DNA of 64,000 bases from Nocardioides palaemonis (GCF_018275325.1 NZ_JAGVQR010000004.1:434001-498000), one strand, 5' to 3'; shown: positions 7,899-15,828, counted from the stretch's first letter. The notes: generated from the letters alone by a model not told the origin. Program-made: numbers and translations.

Positions 7899-8059
7899 TG
7901 ACCGCCCCGAAGCGTGAGGTCGGCCAGGACGTCGAGGTTCCCGAGCGCACTGAGGTGGAGCGCCCGGACGGCTCGCGAGTGACCGTCTCCGGCGGCCTCT
8001 ACGTCTTCGACGTCCCCGGCGCCCACGTCATCGACGGGAAGAAGCACGAGGTCGTCTGA
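7898..8059 (+). CDS. Small phage protein after the tail tube gene (53 aa)
   Basis: ATG overlaps the tail tube stop. The 53-residue product is charged and beta-prone (DGSRVTVSGGLYVFDVPGAH). It is coupled at both ends to its neighbours, which argues that it is translated. No family recognised. Confidence 0.55.
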   Translation: MTAPKREVGQDVEVPERTEVERPDGSRVTVSGGLYVFDVPGAHVIDGKKHEVV

Positions 8060-8433
8060 TGGGCGTCTACGTCGAGGGCCTGCGCGAGACGACTCGCGCC
8101 CTGGAGAAGGCCGGTATCGACGTCGAAGAGCTCAAGGACGCCATGGCCGCCGTGGCGGCCGAAGCCGCCGACGTCATGCAGGGCTACGTCCCCGTCGGAC
8201 GCACCGGCAACCTGCGCGCCTCCGTCCGAGGCAACCGCGCCAAGGGCCGAGCCATCGTCACGGCCGGCAAGGCCCGTGTTCCCTACGCCGGCCCCATCCA
8301 GTACGGGTGGGCGCGGCGCAACATCAAGCCCGCCAAGTTCGTCGAGCGCACCGACGCGGTCATGGACGACCGGGCGCCCCAGATCCTCGAGCAGGGCTGG
8401 GCCGACATCGCCACCAGGAACGGACTCGCATGA
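8059..8433 (+). CDS. HK97 gp10-like head-tail protein
   Basis: The 124-residue product carries the gp10 family pattern: PVGRTGNLRASVRGN, followed by a strand pair and YAGPIQYG, with a C-terminal helix. These proteins act at the head-tail interface. It is placed after the tail tube gene rather than before it, a variation known among actinophages. The ATG overlaps the previous stop, and its own stop overlaps the start of the chaperone gene by four bases. Confidence 0.65.
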   Translation: MGVYVEGLRETTRALEKAGIDVEELKDAMAAVAAEAADVMQGYVPVGRTGNLRASVRGNRAKGRAIVTAGKARVPYAGPIQYGWARRNIKPAKFVERTDAVMDDRAPQILEQGWADIATRNGLA

Positions 8434-8699
8434 GCACCCAGACCCCCAACGACATGTTCGAGAGCCTCACCGGCTTCGACGAGATCGCGATCGCCGCGCA
8501 CTTCGGCGACAAGATCACCAACCTCCACGCCGACCCGTTCGCATTCCTGCGCGCCCTGGCGTTCGTCGACTTCCGCCGCGGCGGCCAGAACGACAAGGAC
8601 GCCTACCAGTCCGCCATGGCCCTCACCATCTCGGCCACCCAGAACTACTTCACCGAGGACGAGACCGAGGACGAGGCGGGAAAAGAGCCCTCCGCCTGA
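8430..8699 (+). CDS. Tail assembly chaperone, short form (gpG-like)
   Basis: An 89-residue protein (DEIAIAAHFGDKITNLHADP, then LRALAFVDFRRGG) ending in an acidic tail. Size and position directly before the tape measure gene fit the lambda gpG class, which coats the tape measure during tail assembly. A slippery heptamer near its end lets a fraction of ribosomes continue into the overlapping frame as a longer form. No motif is absolutely diagnostic, but the combination with the frameshift site is. Confidence 0.72.
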   Translation: MSTQTPNDMFESLTGFDEIAIAAHFGDKITNLHADPFAFLRALAFVDFRRGGQNDKDAYQSAMALTISATQNYFTEDETEDEAGKEPSA

Positions 8700-8833
8700 C
8701 CCACGAGGAGATGGCGCACTTCGTCCTCGCGACCGGTGTGCAGCCATCGGAGTGGAAGGCGATGAGCAGGGCCGAGCGGCAGGCGTTCCGACCGGCATCG
8801 GAACGGATTCAACACGAGATGAAGGGCAGGTAG
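8430..8833 (+). CDS. Tail assembly chaperone, -1 frameshift form (gpGT-like)
   Basis: Reading shifts by -1 at 8684, after 85 codons of the short form, and adds 49 residues beginning RALRLTHEEM and ending at the TAG of 8831-8833, for a product of about 134 residues. The added part (FVLATGVQPSEWKAMSRAER) contains the W-x-x-M-x-x-x-E-R pattern usual in the T extension. The T part has no good start of its own and lies just before the tape measure gene, so frameshifting is the natural explanation. Confidence 0.7.
8678..8684 (+). promoter_or_regulatory. Slippery heptamer for programmed -1 frameshift
   Basis: GGGAAAA is read G GGA AAA in the chaperone frame, exactly the X XXY YYZ form. The downstream T-type frame is in the -1 register and is open from upstream of this site to 8833. 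Confidence 0.75.
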
Positions 8834-8837
8834 GACT

Positions 8838-9965
8838 GTGGCAGCACGACCGGTGAAGATCGCGTTCCTCGCAGACACCGCCGACCTGCGCTCCAGCCTC
8901 GCCCAGGCCGAGACCGCCATGGACTCCGCCGCCACCCAGGCCAAGAGCTCAGGCGACCGCATCGACGCCGCGTTCTCCTCCACCGCCTCCGCAGCCGACG
9001 CCACCGCCTCTGCCACCTCGCAGGCCGCTGGAGGTCTCGGCGACGTCGCCGGCGCGCTCGAGGCCACCGGGCTCATCAGCGAGGGCACGGCCCAGTCCCT
9101 CGCGGTCGTCGAGGCGTCCATCATGGGCGCGACCGGTGCCGCTGACCTGATGAACCTCGCCACCGAGAAGATCCCCGGCCTCCAGAAGGCCGCCACCGTC
9201 GCCACCAACGGCCTCGCAGCGGCCAAGCGAGCCCTCGGCGTCGCCGTCCGGTTCGCCCTCGGACCCATTGGCCTCATCATCGCCGGAGCCGCCCTGCTCG
9301 CCACCGGCCTGGTGCTGCTCTACAAGAAGAACGAGACGTTCCGCGAGATCGTCGACGCCGTCTGGTCGAGAGCGAAGGCGGTCATCGGCAACGTCGTCAC
9401 CTGGTTCACCGACACCGCCGGCCCCGCGATCAAGAACGCCATCACCACCCTGAACGAGAAGTGGGGCGCCATCCGCGAGAAGGTCGGCGAGGTCGTCGGC
9501 TCCTACTCCGCCAACGGCGGGGGCGTGCTCGGCAAGCTGCACGGCATGGTCGAGACCATCACCGGCCTCGGCTCCAAGATCACCTCCGCCGCCTCCGGCA
9601 TGTGGAACGGCATCGGAGAGTCCTTCAAGGGCGTCATCAACAAGATGATCGGCTGGTGGAACAACCTCTCGTTCTCCGTCGACATCCCGGACAAGATCCC
9701 CGGCCTGCCCGACTCCTTCACCATCAGCACGCCCAACATTCCCTATCTCGCCGACGGCGGCATCGTCACCCGCGCCACCCTCGCCGTCGTCGGTGAGGCG
9801 GGCCCCGAGGCCGTCATCCCGCTCGACCGCCTCGGCGGCATGGGCCAATCGATGCACATCACCCTCGAGCTGACCGCCCAGCAGCTCACCGACCTCATGC
9901 TTGGCCGCCGCCTCACCGCCGCTCAGGACGCGTTCGTCGGCACGGGTGGCAGGCGGACCGCGTGA
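8838..9965 (+). CDS. Tail tape measure protein (short)
   Basis: Measures tail length and is later ejected. The 375-residue product starts at GTG and has an alanine-rich helical N-terminal half (AQAETAMDSAATQAKSSG), a hydrophobic region around residues 115-165 with GLIIAGAALLATGLVLLY, and the C-terminal signature VGEAGPEAVIPLDRLGG. At this length the tail should be short, around 55-60 nm by the usual 1.5 angstrom per residue. It follows the chaperone genes directly and overlaps the next start by four bases. Confidence 0.82.
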   Translation: MAARPVKIAFLADTADLRSSLAQAETAMDSAATQAKSSGDRIDAAFSSTASAADATASATSQAAGGLGDVAGALEATGLISEGTAQSLAVVEASIMGATGAADLMNLATEKIPGLQKAATVATNGLAAAKRALGVAVRFALGPIGLIIAGAALLATGLVLLYKKNETFREIVDAVWSRAKAVIGNVVTWFTDTAGPAIKNAITTLNEKWGAIREKVGEVVGSYSANGGGVLGKLHGMVETITGLGSKITSAASGMWNGIGESFKGVINKMIGWWNNLSFSVDIPDKIPGLPDSFTISTPNIPYLADGGIVTRATLAVVGEAGPEAVIPLDRLGGMGQSMHITLELTAQQLTDLMLGRRLTAAQDAFVGTGGRRTA

Positions 9966-12553
9966 GCACGCCCCAGGTCTTCAAGACCGTCGACGTGCTC
10001 CGCCTCGAGGTCGAACGCGACCCCGGGGCCGGGGAGTACCGCAACCTCATCCCCAACCCGTCCGGCCAGCTCGGCGGATGGGGGTGGGTCACCCCCGTCG
10101 CGCACTCCGTCCTGGTCGCCGCCAACGACGCCGCCACCGGCAACGCACCCGGCCTGAAGTACATCACCGGCACCACCATCAGCCCGGCGTCCAACTACTT
10201 CTACACCGAACCCCAGCCCTTCACCGCCGGCCGCTGGGCACGCGCACGCTGGTACATCGGCACCTCGCCCTACGGCTACCACCGCGCCTCGATCTACTGG
10301 TACAACGCCTCGCGGACCTTCATCTCCTCGGACCTCCTTGGCGCCTACACCAACTCCAACGCCACGGCGATCAGCTCGGCGCGCCAGGCGCCCGCCGGCA
10401 CCGCCTACGCGGCCCTCGTCTTCGAGGTCGGAGGCGCCGCGGGCACCTACCCCTACACCGGGGGCGGAGCCGAGATGGGGCTGCGCGACGTCACCCTCGT
10501 CAGCGCGGCCACCAGTACCGAGGCCAACACGATCACCTGGGCCAGCGTCTCCGCCGATGGCTACTGGACCAACATCCTCGGCCCCACTCACGAGATCGAG
10601 ATCGAGCGTGCGGCCCTCGACCTCGGCACGCTCGAGGCCGTCGTGCTCGACTCGAGCATCGACCCCGCCACCGCGTCCCTGCTGCGTCCCGGCCGACGAG
10701 TGCGCGTCACGGCCCTCAACTCCACCACCGGCGTGTGGGAGTCGCTGTTTCCCGGTGAGCTCCTCACGGCAGACGTCACCTATGACCTGAAGCGCAAGCG
10801 CCCCGCCGACCCCAAGCACGCCCGGATCAGCCTCTCCGCGGTCGACGTCACCAAGAACATGGCCCAGGCAGCACGACCCGAAGGCGTCGGCACCATCCGC
10901 GACCTCCCGTTCGTGCTTGAGGGCGCCGGCGTGCCGTGGAACGCCGACGGCAACACCAACCAGGTCGCCACGGCCACCCTCGCCTCCACCAACGACAACG
11001 CGACCGCCATCGATCAGGTGTCCCTCACTCGCGACACTGCCCGCGGCTACGCCTGGGTCGACCGCAAGGGCGTCCTCAACGCGTTCTCCAGCCTCGGCGA
11101 CCCCGACGTCCAGCTCGTCCCCAACTCGTCGTTCGAGACCAACATCGCCGGGTGGCGCACCCAGTGGGTCGGCGCGGCCGCCACCTTCACCTGGAGCAAC
11201 CTCGCCGCGTCCGTCGGCAACTACTCCCTCCAGATGCGGGCCAACGCCAACGCGCTCACCACGAACATGCGCATCGAGAGCCAGGACGCCACCGGCACCC
11301 TCGCGTCCAAGATTCCCGTCCAGGCGGGCGTGCCCTACCTAGCGAAGGCCGACCTCTACTCACCCGTGACGTCACGCAAGGCGCCCGTGTACGTCGACTG
11401 GTACAACGCCGCCAACACCTACATCGGCACCTCGGGCGACGACTGGAACATCGGCACGCCCTCGACGGTGAACACGTGGAAGACGATCGAGCGCCCGGTC
11501 GTAGCTCCGGCCGGCGCCGTCGCCGCCGTGATGACCGTCGCCGTCATCACCGAGGGCGCGGTGAAGATGGCGGCCAACGAACAGCACTACGTCGACAACG
11601 TGTCCCTCCGCGCCGCGTCACCCCTGATGCTCGTCGACGAGTCTGCCTACGCCGACATCGATCTCGGGTTCGACATGGACGCGTGCATCAACTCGATCGA
11701 CTACAAGTGGCTCGTCAACAACACGTTCACCGGTACCACCGACGAATACCACCTCACCGGCTACGAGGACGCCGCCTCGATCGCCCAATGGGGTCGTCAC
11801 CACAAGACGTTCACCATCCACGGCAGCAACGCCGACGCGGCCGCCCACGCCGCAGACGTGTTCGCACGCAACGCCCAACCGGCCATCCGCCCCGACGGCG
11901 TCCGGTTCGTCGCCATGAAGACCACAGCCGACGTCACCGCCAAGGCGTTCGTCGACCTCTACGACCTGCACAAGGTCGTGAACACCGCGAAGGGCATCAA
12001 CGCCAAGGCGCGCGTCACCACCGTCCGGCACACCATCGAGCCCGACCGGTGGATCGTCAGCGTCGACTACGCCAACCCCACCGCCGTCGCCGCACCCCAG
12101 CTCCTCCCGCCCGTGCAGACCGGCGACCCCGCCGGCCCGCCGTTCCTCGAAGCCGTCTACACACCCGCCACCGCTTCTGTCAGCGCCACGTGGGTAGCCC
12201 TCAACTCCTGGACGGTCATCGAGTCCAGCCAGATCGCCGTCAGCGGCTCCACCATCACCGTCGCCCGTCCCGGTCGCTACCGGATCAAGGCGACTTTGGT
12301 CTACGACGCCACTGGCACCGCCGGCACCGTCCGGGGCGGGCGGCTCAACATCGGCGGCACGCCGATGCCGTACCAGACCAGCCCCGGCTACGGCACCAGC
12401 GCGTTCGCCTCCGTCGAGGTCGACCACACCAAGCGCCTCGCCGCCGGCGCCACCCTCGCGCTCGAGGCCTACGCCGGCGCCACCGTCAACCTCCTCGGCG
12501 GCACCTCCGGCTACGGCAACACCCGCATCGAGATCCAGTTCCTAGGAGACTGA
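9962..12553 (+). CDS. Large minor tail protein with carbohydrate-binding-like modules
   Basis: An 863-residue protein starting at GTG within the tape measure stop. Two regions, about 22-180 (RNLIPNPSGQLGGWGWV) and 383-560 (QLVPNSSFETNIAGWRTQW), have the NP-F/S--G-W opening of CBM4/9-like jelly rolls. Between and after them are distal tail-like parts, and the C-terminal 130 residues resemble a C1q/TNF-like receptor-binding end (WTVIESSQIAVSGSTITV). It therefore probably combines distal tail, baseplate and host-recognition roles. No separate distal-tail or receptor-binding genes follow, so this one protein may form most of the tail tip. Confidence 0.7.
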   Translation: MSTPQVFKTVDVLRLEVERDPGAGEYRNLIPNPSGQLGGWGWVTPVAHSVLVAANDAATGNAPGLKYITGTTISPASNYFYTEPQPFTAGRWARARWYIGTSPYGYHRASIYWYNASRTFISSDLLGAYTNSNATAISSARQAPAGTAYAALVFEVGGAAGTYPYTGGGAEMGLRDVTLVSAATSTEANTITWASVSADGYWTNILGPTHEIEIERAALDLGTLEAVVLDSSIDPATASLLRPGRRVRVTALNSTTGVWESLFPGELLTADVTYDLKRKRPADPKHARISLSAVDVTKNMAQAARPEGVGTIRDLPFVLEGAGVPWNADGNTNQVATATLASTNDNATAIDQVSLTRDTARGYAWVDRKGVLNAFSSLGDPDVQLVPNSSFETNIAGWRTQWVGAAATFTWSNLAASVGNYSLQMRANANALTTNMRIESQDATGTLASKIPVQAGVPYLAKADLYSPVTSRKAPVYVDWYNAANTYIGTSGDDWNIGTPSTVNTWKTIERPVVAPAGAVAAVMTVAVITEGAVKMAANEQHYVDNVSLRAASPLMLVDESAYADIDLGFDMDACINSIDYKWLVNNTFTGTTDEYHLTGYEDAASIAQWGRHHKTFTIHGSNADAAAHAADVFARNAQPAIRPDGVRFVAMKTTADVTAKAFVDLYDLHKVVNTAKGINAKARVTTVRHTIEPDRWIVSVDYANPTAVAAPQLLPPVQTGDPAGPPFLEAVYTPATASVSATWVALNSWTVIESSQIAVSGSTITVARPGRYRIKATLVYDATGTAGTVRGGRLNIGGTPMPYQTSPGYGTSAFASVEVDHTKRLAAGATLALEAYAGATVNLLGGTSGYGNTRIEIQFLGD

Positions 12554-12554
12554 C

Positions 12555-13244
12555 ATGAGCCTGATCGCCGAGACCGCCACCCTCGCCCACGGCTTCACCA
12601 TGGCCGACGTCGAGAAGCTGACCCGTCGCTCGCTCTTCCTCGCGCGTCCGAGCAGCGCACTGACGCACTCTGAGCGGCACGAGACTGCGTGGTTCCGCAT
12701 CGTCGAGCTGATCTACTCCTCGGCGGACCGGCCCGAGGAGTACGACCTCGCTCGCGCCGGCGCCGACGCCGTCCATCGAGCCGTGCAGGATACGTGGCGA
12801 TTCAACGGCCGCGACCCTCGCGAGCGCCGGGCGATGCCGGCCTTTGAGCGCTACTGGGTGAACATCCGATCGAACGAGGACTTCACCGACGGCATCGCCG
12901 AGCGCCTGTCGCTCCCCGCGGTGCTCAGTAGCCTCACGCCCCTCGAGTACGAAGCGGTCGCGGCCCTCGCGGCTCACGGCTCGAGCGTCGCCGCCGCACG
13001 AGCTCTGGGCGTCACATCTCGGGCCTTCGGCAAGCGAGTCGCCAAGGCCAGGGCCAAGATCCTCCCCCTCTGGTATGCCCCGGAGACCGCACGGGCAACG
13101 ACCACCCGCAAGCGTCCTGACACTGAGCACTGCACGGTCGGCCACGACCTTGGCGAGCACGGGCGAGTGACCCCCAGCGGGTACACCGTGTGTCGCCGCT
13201 GCGAGCGCAACGAGAAGCGCAGGGCGAACGCTCGGACCCGTTAG
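12555..13244 (+). CDS. Sigma-70-like phage regulator with C-terminal zinc motif
   Basis: A 229-residue protein starting at ATG behind AGGAG, one base after the tail gene. Residues 115-175 resemble sigma region 4: LTPLEYEAVAALAAHG, then a helix-turn-helix VAAARALGVTSRAFGKRVAKAR. The C-terminal 40 residues hold C-x3-H and C-x2-C (CTVGHD, then YTVCRRCERN), a small zinc-binding unit often seen in actinophage HNH and regulator proteins. Regions 2 and 3 are not recognisable. It may control late or lysogenic transcription; its place after the tail genes is unusual for a regulator. Confidence 0.55.
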   Translation: MSLIAETATLAHGFTMADVEKLTRRSLFLARPSSALTHSERHETAWFRIVELIYSSADRPEEYDLARAGADAVHRAVQDTWRFNGRDPRERRAMPAFERYWVNIRSNEDFTDGIAERLSLPAVLSSLTPLEYEAVAALAAHGSSVAAARALGVTSRAFGKRVAKARAKILPLWYAPETARATTTRKRPDTEHCTVGHDLGEHGRVTPSGYTVCRRCERNEKRRANARTR

Positions 13245-13263
13245 GAACCGGAGACGCTGCTAG

Positions 13264-13473
13264 CTACTGGGCGTACACAAAGCCCTGGAATGGATACTCG
13301 GAGGTCGGCCGGAGCTCGTAGCGATGGTCCTCGTCTCCAAGTGCCACCAGCACGGTCGCGCCCCTCAGCGCGAGCTCGCCGTTGTATGGCGCCGCAATGC
13401 TGATGTTTCCCCCGTCCAGCGGCCCGCCCAAGCAGGGGCCCTGCACTGCCATCTGCGGAGTGTCGTCGCTCAT
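13264..13473 (-). CDS. Hypothetical phage protein (69 aa)
   Basis: Leftward gene, convergent with the sigma-like gene. The 69-residue beta-rich product (GPCLGGPLDGGNISIAAP; VLVALGDEDHRYEL) resembles small proteins of unknown function found in actinobacterial prophages. It opens a four-gene leftward group that reads away from a control region near 14.5 kb. Confidence 0.5.
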   Translation of the reverse strand: MSDDTPQMAVQGPCLGGPLDGGNISIAAPYNGELALRGATVLVALGDEDHRYELRPTSEYPFQGFVYAQ

Positions 13474-13483
13474 GCCGTTGACA

Positions 13484-13681
13484 CTAGCCTTTGTCCTGGT
13501 GCTCGCACAGCCGCCCGAACATCCACGCCTCGAGGCAGTCGCGGTGGATCCGCCAGCGGCCCTTCGGCTTGCGCTGGATGCCGTGCAGTTCGCCGGACTC
13601 GACGACCTTCAGGATCGTGTCTCGATGGCGGTCAGCCACCGCGGCGGCGGTCGTCGTGGTGTGCCAGATGCGGTCGCTCAT
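13484..13681 (-). CDS. Excisionase-like helix-turn-helix protein
   Basis: A 65-residue product: HTTTTAAAVADRHRDTILKV forms the helix-turn-helix and GIQRKPKGRWRIHRDCLEAW the basic wing of the MerR/Xis-like fold. Start at ATG 13681; a longer upstream reading lacks support. It is one of four proteins of this fold in the prophage, so the excisionase cannot be singled out. Confidence 0.6.
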   Translation of the reverse strand: MSDRIWHTTTTAAAVADRHRDTILKVVESGELHGIQRKPKGRWRIHRDCLEAWMFGRLCEHQDKG

Positions 13682-13695
13682 GCACGCAGCCTGAC

Positions 13696-14094
13696 CTACG
13701 CGCACCCGAGAGTGCGCTCGAAGGCGGTCATGTCGACGCTCTCGCCGGCCCACTCCCACAGCACCAGGCGTCCGGGCTTGGAGCGCGTCACGATCCCGGC
13801 CCGGAGCATCCTGTCGAGCTCGCTGCGCACCGTCTCAGTCGCACACCCGGGTCGACGCGTCCACAAATCGAGTCCGTCGCCCAGGCACTCGTAGTGGATC
13901 GCGCCCATGCTGTCCATCCGATCGCGGCCGAGCTCGCTCTCGCAGCACCCGTAGTAGCCGGACTGACAGCCCTCGACGAACGTGAAGGCGAGGAGGTGCC
14001 CCAGGTCGACGATCGACATCGGAGCCGGCGCGTCCCGCAGGATCGCGGCGACCTGGTCGCCGAGGTGAAGGCGCTCCATGCTGCGCCGCCTCAC
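13696..14094 (-). CDS. Hypothetical winged-helix-like phage protein
   Basis: A product of 132 residues when started at GTG 14094, which overlaps the stop of the upstream gene (GTGA); ATG 14079 is an alternative. The central part is cysteine- and glycine-rich (GCQSGYYGCCESELGRDR). The end, TETVRSELDRMLRAGIVTRSKPGRLVLWEW, reads as a winged helix with wing. It may be a regulator with a metal site. No family recognised. Confidence 0.5.
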   Translation of the reverse strand: MRRRSMERLHLGDQVAAILRDAPAPMSIVDLGHLLAFTFVEGCQSGYYGCCESELGRDRMDSMGAIHYECLGDGLDLWTRRPGCATETVRSELDRMLRAGIVTRSKPGRLVLWEWAGESVDMTAFERTLGCA

Positions 14095-14405
14095 GACCGA
14101 GCCTCGAGCCACTCGGCGGCGGCGACAAGGTCGGCCGCGCTCCGCCGAAGCTCAGCTGCGAGGCCTCTCGGCGTGTCCTCGTACATCTCCATGCTGATCA
14201 CCTCGGCGTACCACTGCCGGTCGAGGCCACCTGCTCGGTCGGCGTTGGGGAACCAGCTCAGGTGCAGGCTCGCCGGGGAGGGCGCATAGTGGATCCGGTT
14301 GGGCGTCTCGGCGGGGTCGTGGCCCGGCGGAAGCGTGCACCACTCGGGGCAGTCTGCGGAGATTACGGATGCCGGCGCGGTCGCCGGCTGCGATGATGTA
14401 GCCAT
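14091..14405 (-). CDS. Small actinobacterial protein, possibly DUF6907-like
   Basis: A 104-residue product from ATG 14405, preceded by AAGGAGG nine bases upstream. It opens with a serine/threonine/alanine-rich stretch, then CPEWCTLPPGHDP, the C-x2-W-C pattern with following histidine seen in DUF6907 proteins of Streptomyces plasmids and phages. The rest is a strand-rich part and a C-terminal helix (ELRRSAADLVAAAEWLEARS). Role unknown. First gene of the leftward group. Confidence 0.5.
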   Translation of the reverse strand: MATSSQPATAPASVISADCPEWCTLPPGHDPAETPNRIHYAPSPASLHLSWFPNADRAGGLDRQWYAEVISMEMYEDTPRGLAAELRRSAADLVAAAEWLEARS

Positions 14406-14473
14406 GGTTCGGTGCCTCCTTGGGGCATCGGTTCCTAGGCCCTGGCCGGTGTTCCAGCACCGGTCGGGGCCGC

Positions 14474-14528
14474 TTGCATGTTGACAAGACGCTAGACCTT
14501 GCCCTTGCAGTTTGGCAAGAGGTACCGT
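14474..14528 (+). promoter_or_regulatory. Candidate promoter with two direct-repeat operators
   Basis: TTGCCC (14499-14504), 18 bases and TACCGT (14523-14528) form a promoter whose expected start coincides with the ATG at 14536. Two related 15-base boxes, at 14474-14488 (TTGCATGTTGACAAG) and 14505-14519 (TTGCAGTTTGGCAAG), match at 12 positions, start 31 bases apart, and the second fills the promoter spacer. They share the half-site TTGnCAAG with the control region at 341-378, suggesting the same repressor. Confidence 0.5.
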
Positions 14529-14535
14529 CCGACGC

Positions 14536-14718
14536 ATGCCAGAACACCTCATGGGTGCGACTGAGATCGCTGCCCTACTCGACGTCACCCGCCAGCGCGT
14601 CCAGCAGCTCGCCAAGACCGACGGCTTCCCGAGGCCCTATGACGTGCTCGCCATGGGTCAGATCTGGCTGCGCTCCGACATTGAGACGTGGGCCCGCGAG
14701 ACCGGCCGCATCGAGTGA
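14536..14718 (+). CDS. Helix-turn-helix protein (AlpA-like)
   Basis: A 60-residue protein: MGATEIAALLDVTRQRVQQL is a clean helix-turn-helix, followed by a wing with GQIWLRSDIETWARE as in AlpA-type regulators. A promoter ends seven bases before the ATG, so the message is probably leaderless. It is coupled (GTGA) with a second protein of similar fold. Likely a control or excision protein of the prophage. Confidence 0.65.
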   Translation: MPEHLMGATEIAALLDVTRQRVQQLAKTDGFPRPYDVLAMGQIWLRSDIETWARETGRIE

Positions 14719-14972
14719 CCGGTCGTGGCCCGTACTACCTGGTCGCCGAGGCCGCCGAGCGGATGCGCGTGTCCGAAGACACCATCCGCGAGGCGGTCCG
14801 CAGCGGACGGATGCGAGCGAAGCGACTCAGCGAATCACCACGGTCACCATTTCTCATCCGCGAGGCTGCACTGGATGAGTGGTACGACGGCCTTCCCGAC
14901 GCTGACGAGGAGATGGTCTATGCGATGCCGAAGCGCACGCCGCTGAGCGAGGCGAGGAAGAAGCGCCGGTAG
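14715..14972 (+). CDS. Excisionase-family helix-turn-helix protein
   Basis: An 85-residue product starting at GTG within the previous stop. YYLVAEAAERMRVSEDTIRE and the following EAVRSGRMRAKRL make the helix-turn-helix and wing of the excisionase family; the C-terminal 25 residues are basic (PLSEARKKRR). It is the last recognisable prophage gene. An excisionase near the attachment site is usual, so this is the best xis candidate among the four. Confidence 0.6.
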   Translation: MTGRGPYYLVAEAAERMRVSEDTIREAVRSGRMRAKRLSESPRSPFLIREAALDEWYDGLPDADEEMVYAMPKRTPLSEARKKRR

Positions 14973-15169
14973 GACCCAGTCCGCAGCGAGTCCGCAAGAG
15001 GTCCAGTCGCGACTATCCGCGACCAACTGCACCAACGTCTCCGGTGCAGGTCAGAGGCGTGTAGCCAACGCACCCGTCCACGTCCCTCACTCGATGCGCG
15101 ATTCACCAACTACCGCTGAGCCGCACCGCTGGACCCCACGCTCACCGACGCCGACCCGGCGCCGCCGAC
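14973..15169. other. Non-coding right junction of the prophage (inferred)
   Basis: No gene is seen between the last phage gene and the end of the chromosomal B12 gene. The stretch contains a 7-bp hairpin (CTGCACC and GGTGCAG around 15026-15048), and an 11-base word CCAACGCACCC (near 15065) that reappears near 15817. No tRNA 3' end is present. The right attachment site probably lies here, but its core cannot be fixed without the other prophage end. Confidence 0.35.
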
Positions 15170-15817
15170 CTACCTCGCGAGGACCGTCGTCAGGTAGGAC
15201 ACCGCGGCGACCGGGTCGTGCGGCATCAGGTGGGCGTGCAGCGACTCGGCGACGTTCTGCGACGCGCCGCGGCCGGCGACGAACACCGGGTGCTCGACCG
15301 CGAGCCGCGAGATGGCGGTCGACTCCGCGGTGAACGCGGTGTCGCGGGTGGCGGCCAGCACCACGGCGTCGGCCCGAGCGGCCCGGGCGGCCGCGACGAT
15401 CGCGGGCATCGGGGTGTCCGCGCCGAGGTAGCGCGTACGGGCGCCGCCCTCGCCGAGCAGCAGCGAGAAGCTCAGCAGGACCAGGTCGTGGCGCTCCCCC
15501 GGCGGGCAGGCGAGCAGCACCACCGGGCCGTCGGTCACGGCTCCCTCGGGCGTGGGCCGGCCCGCGAACGCCCAGAGCCAGCGGCGCAGCAGGTTGCTGA
15601 CGAAGTGCTCGTGGGCGACGGACAGCCGGCCCTCCTCCCAGCGGTCGCCCAGCTCCTCGAGGAACGGCAGGACCACCGTGGTGATGGCGTCGGCGAGCGA
15701 ACGCTGCCACAGCATGTCGGCGAGGGTGGTGTCGGCGACCTCGCCGTCATAGGTCTCGACCGCGGCCCAGAGCCGCTCGGTGGCGGCGGTCGCCGGGGCG
15801 GCGGGAGCGGTGGTCAC
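15170..15817 (-). CDS. CarH-like B12-binding sensor domain protein lacking a DNA-binding domain
   Basis: A 215-residue protein matching the effector half of MerR/CarH B12 photoreceptors. It has the helical bundle with W-x9-E-H (RWEEGRLSVAHEHF), then a Rossmann-like cobalamin domain with the His-ligand segment PGERHDLVLL and YLGADTP. In CarH-type regulators a MerR DNA-binding domain of about 70 residues precedes this; none is encoded here. The start GTG 15817 stands six bases after a TAGGGT -10 element, so the short form looks intact rather than broken. It may regulate a partner protein by light or cobalamin. Its 3' end abuts the prophage. Confidence 0.7.
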   Translation of the reverse strand: MTTAPAAPATAATERLWAAVETYDGEVADTTLADMLWQRSLADAITTVVLPFLEELGDRWEEGRLSVAHEHFVSNLLRRWLWAFAGRPTPEGAVTDGPVVLLACPPGERHDLVLLSFSLLLGEGGARTRYLGADTPMPAIVAAARAARADAVVLAATRDTAFTAESTAISRLAVEHPVFVAGRGASQNVAESLHAHLMPHDPVAAVSYLTTVLAR

Positions 15818-15828
15818 CAACGCACCCT

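Noticed and set aside
14973..15169. tRNA gene as prophage integration site
   Set aside because: No cloverleaf or T-arm-like sequence could be found in the junction on either strand.
15064..15827. CCAACGCACCC at both ends of the B12 gene as attachment-site direct repeat
   Set aside because: Only eleven bases, and the second copy is explained by the start and promoter of that gene; chance is likely in GC-rich DNA.
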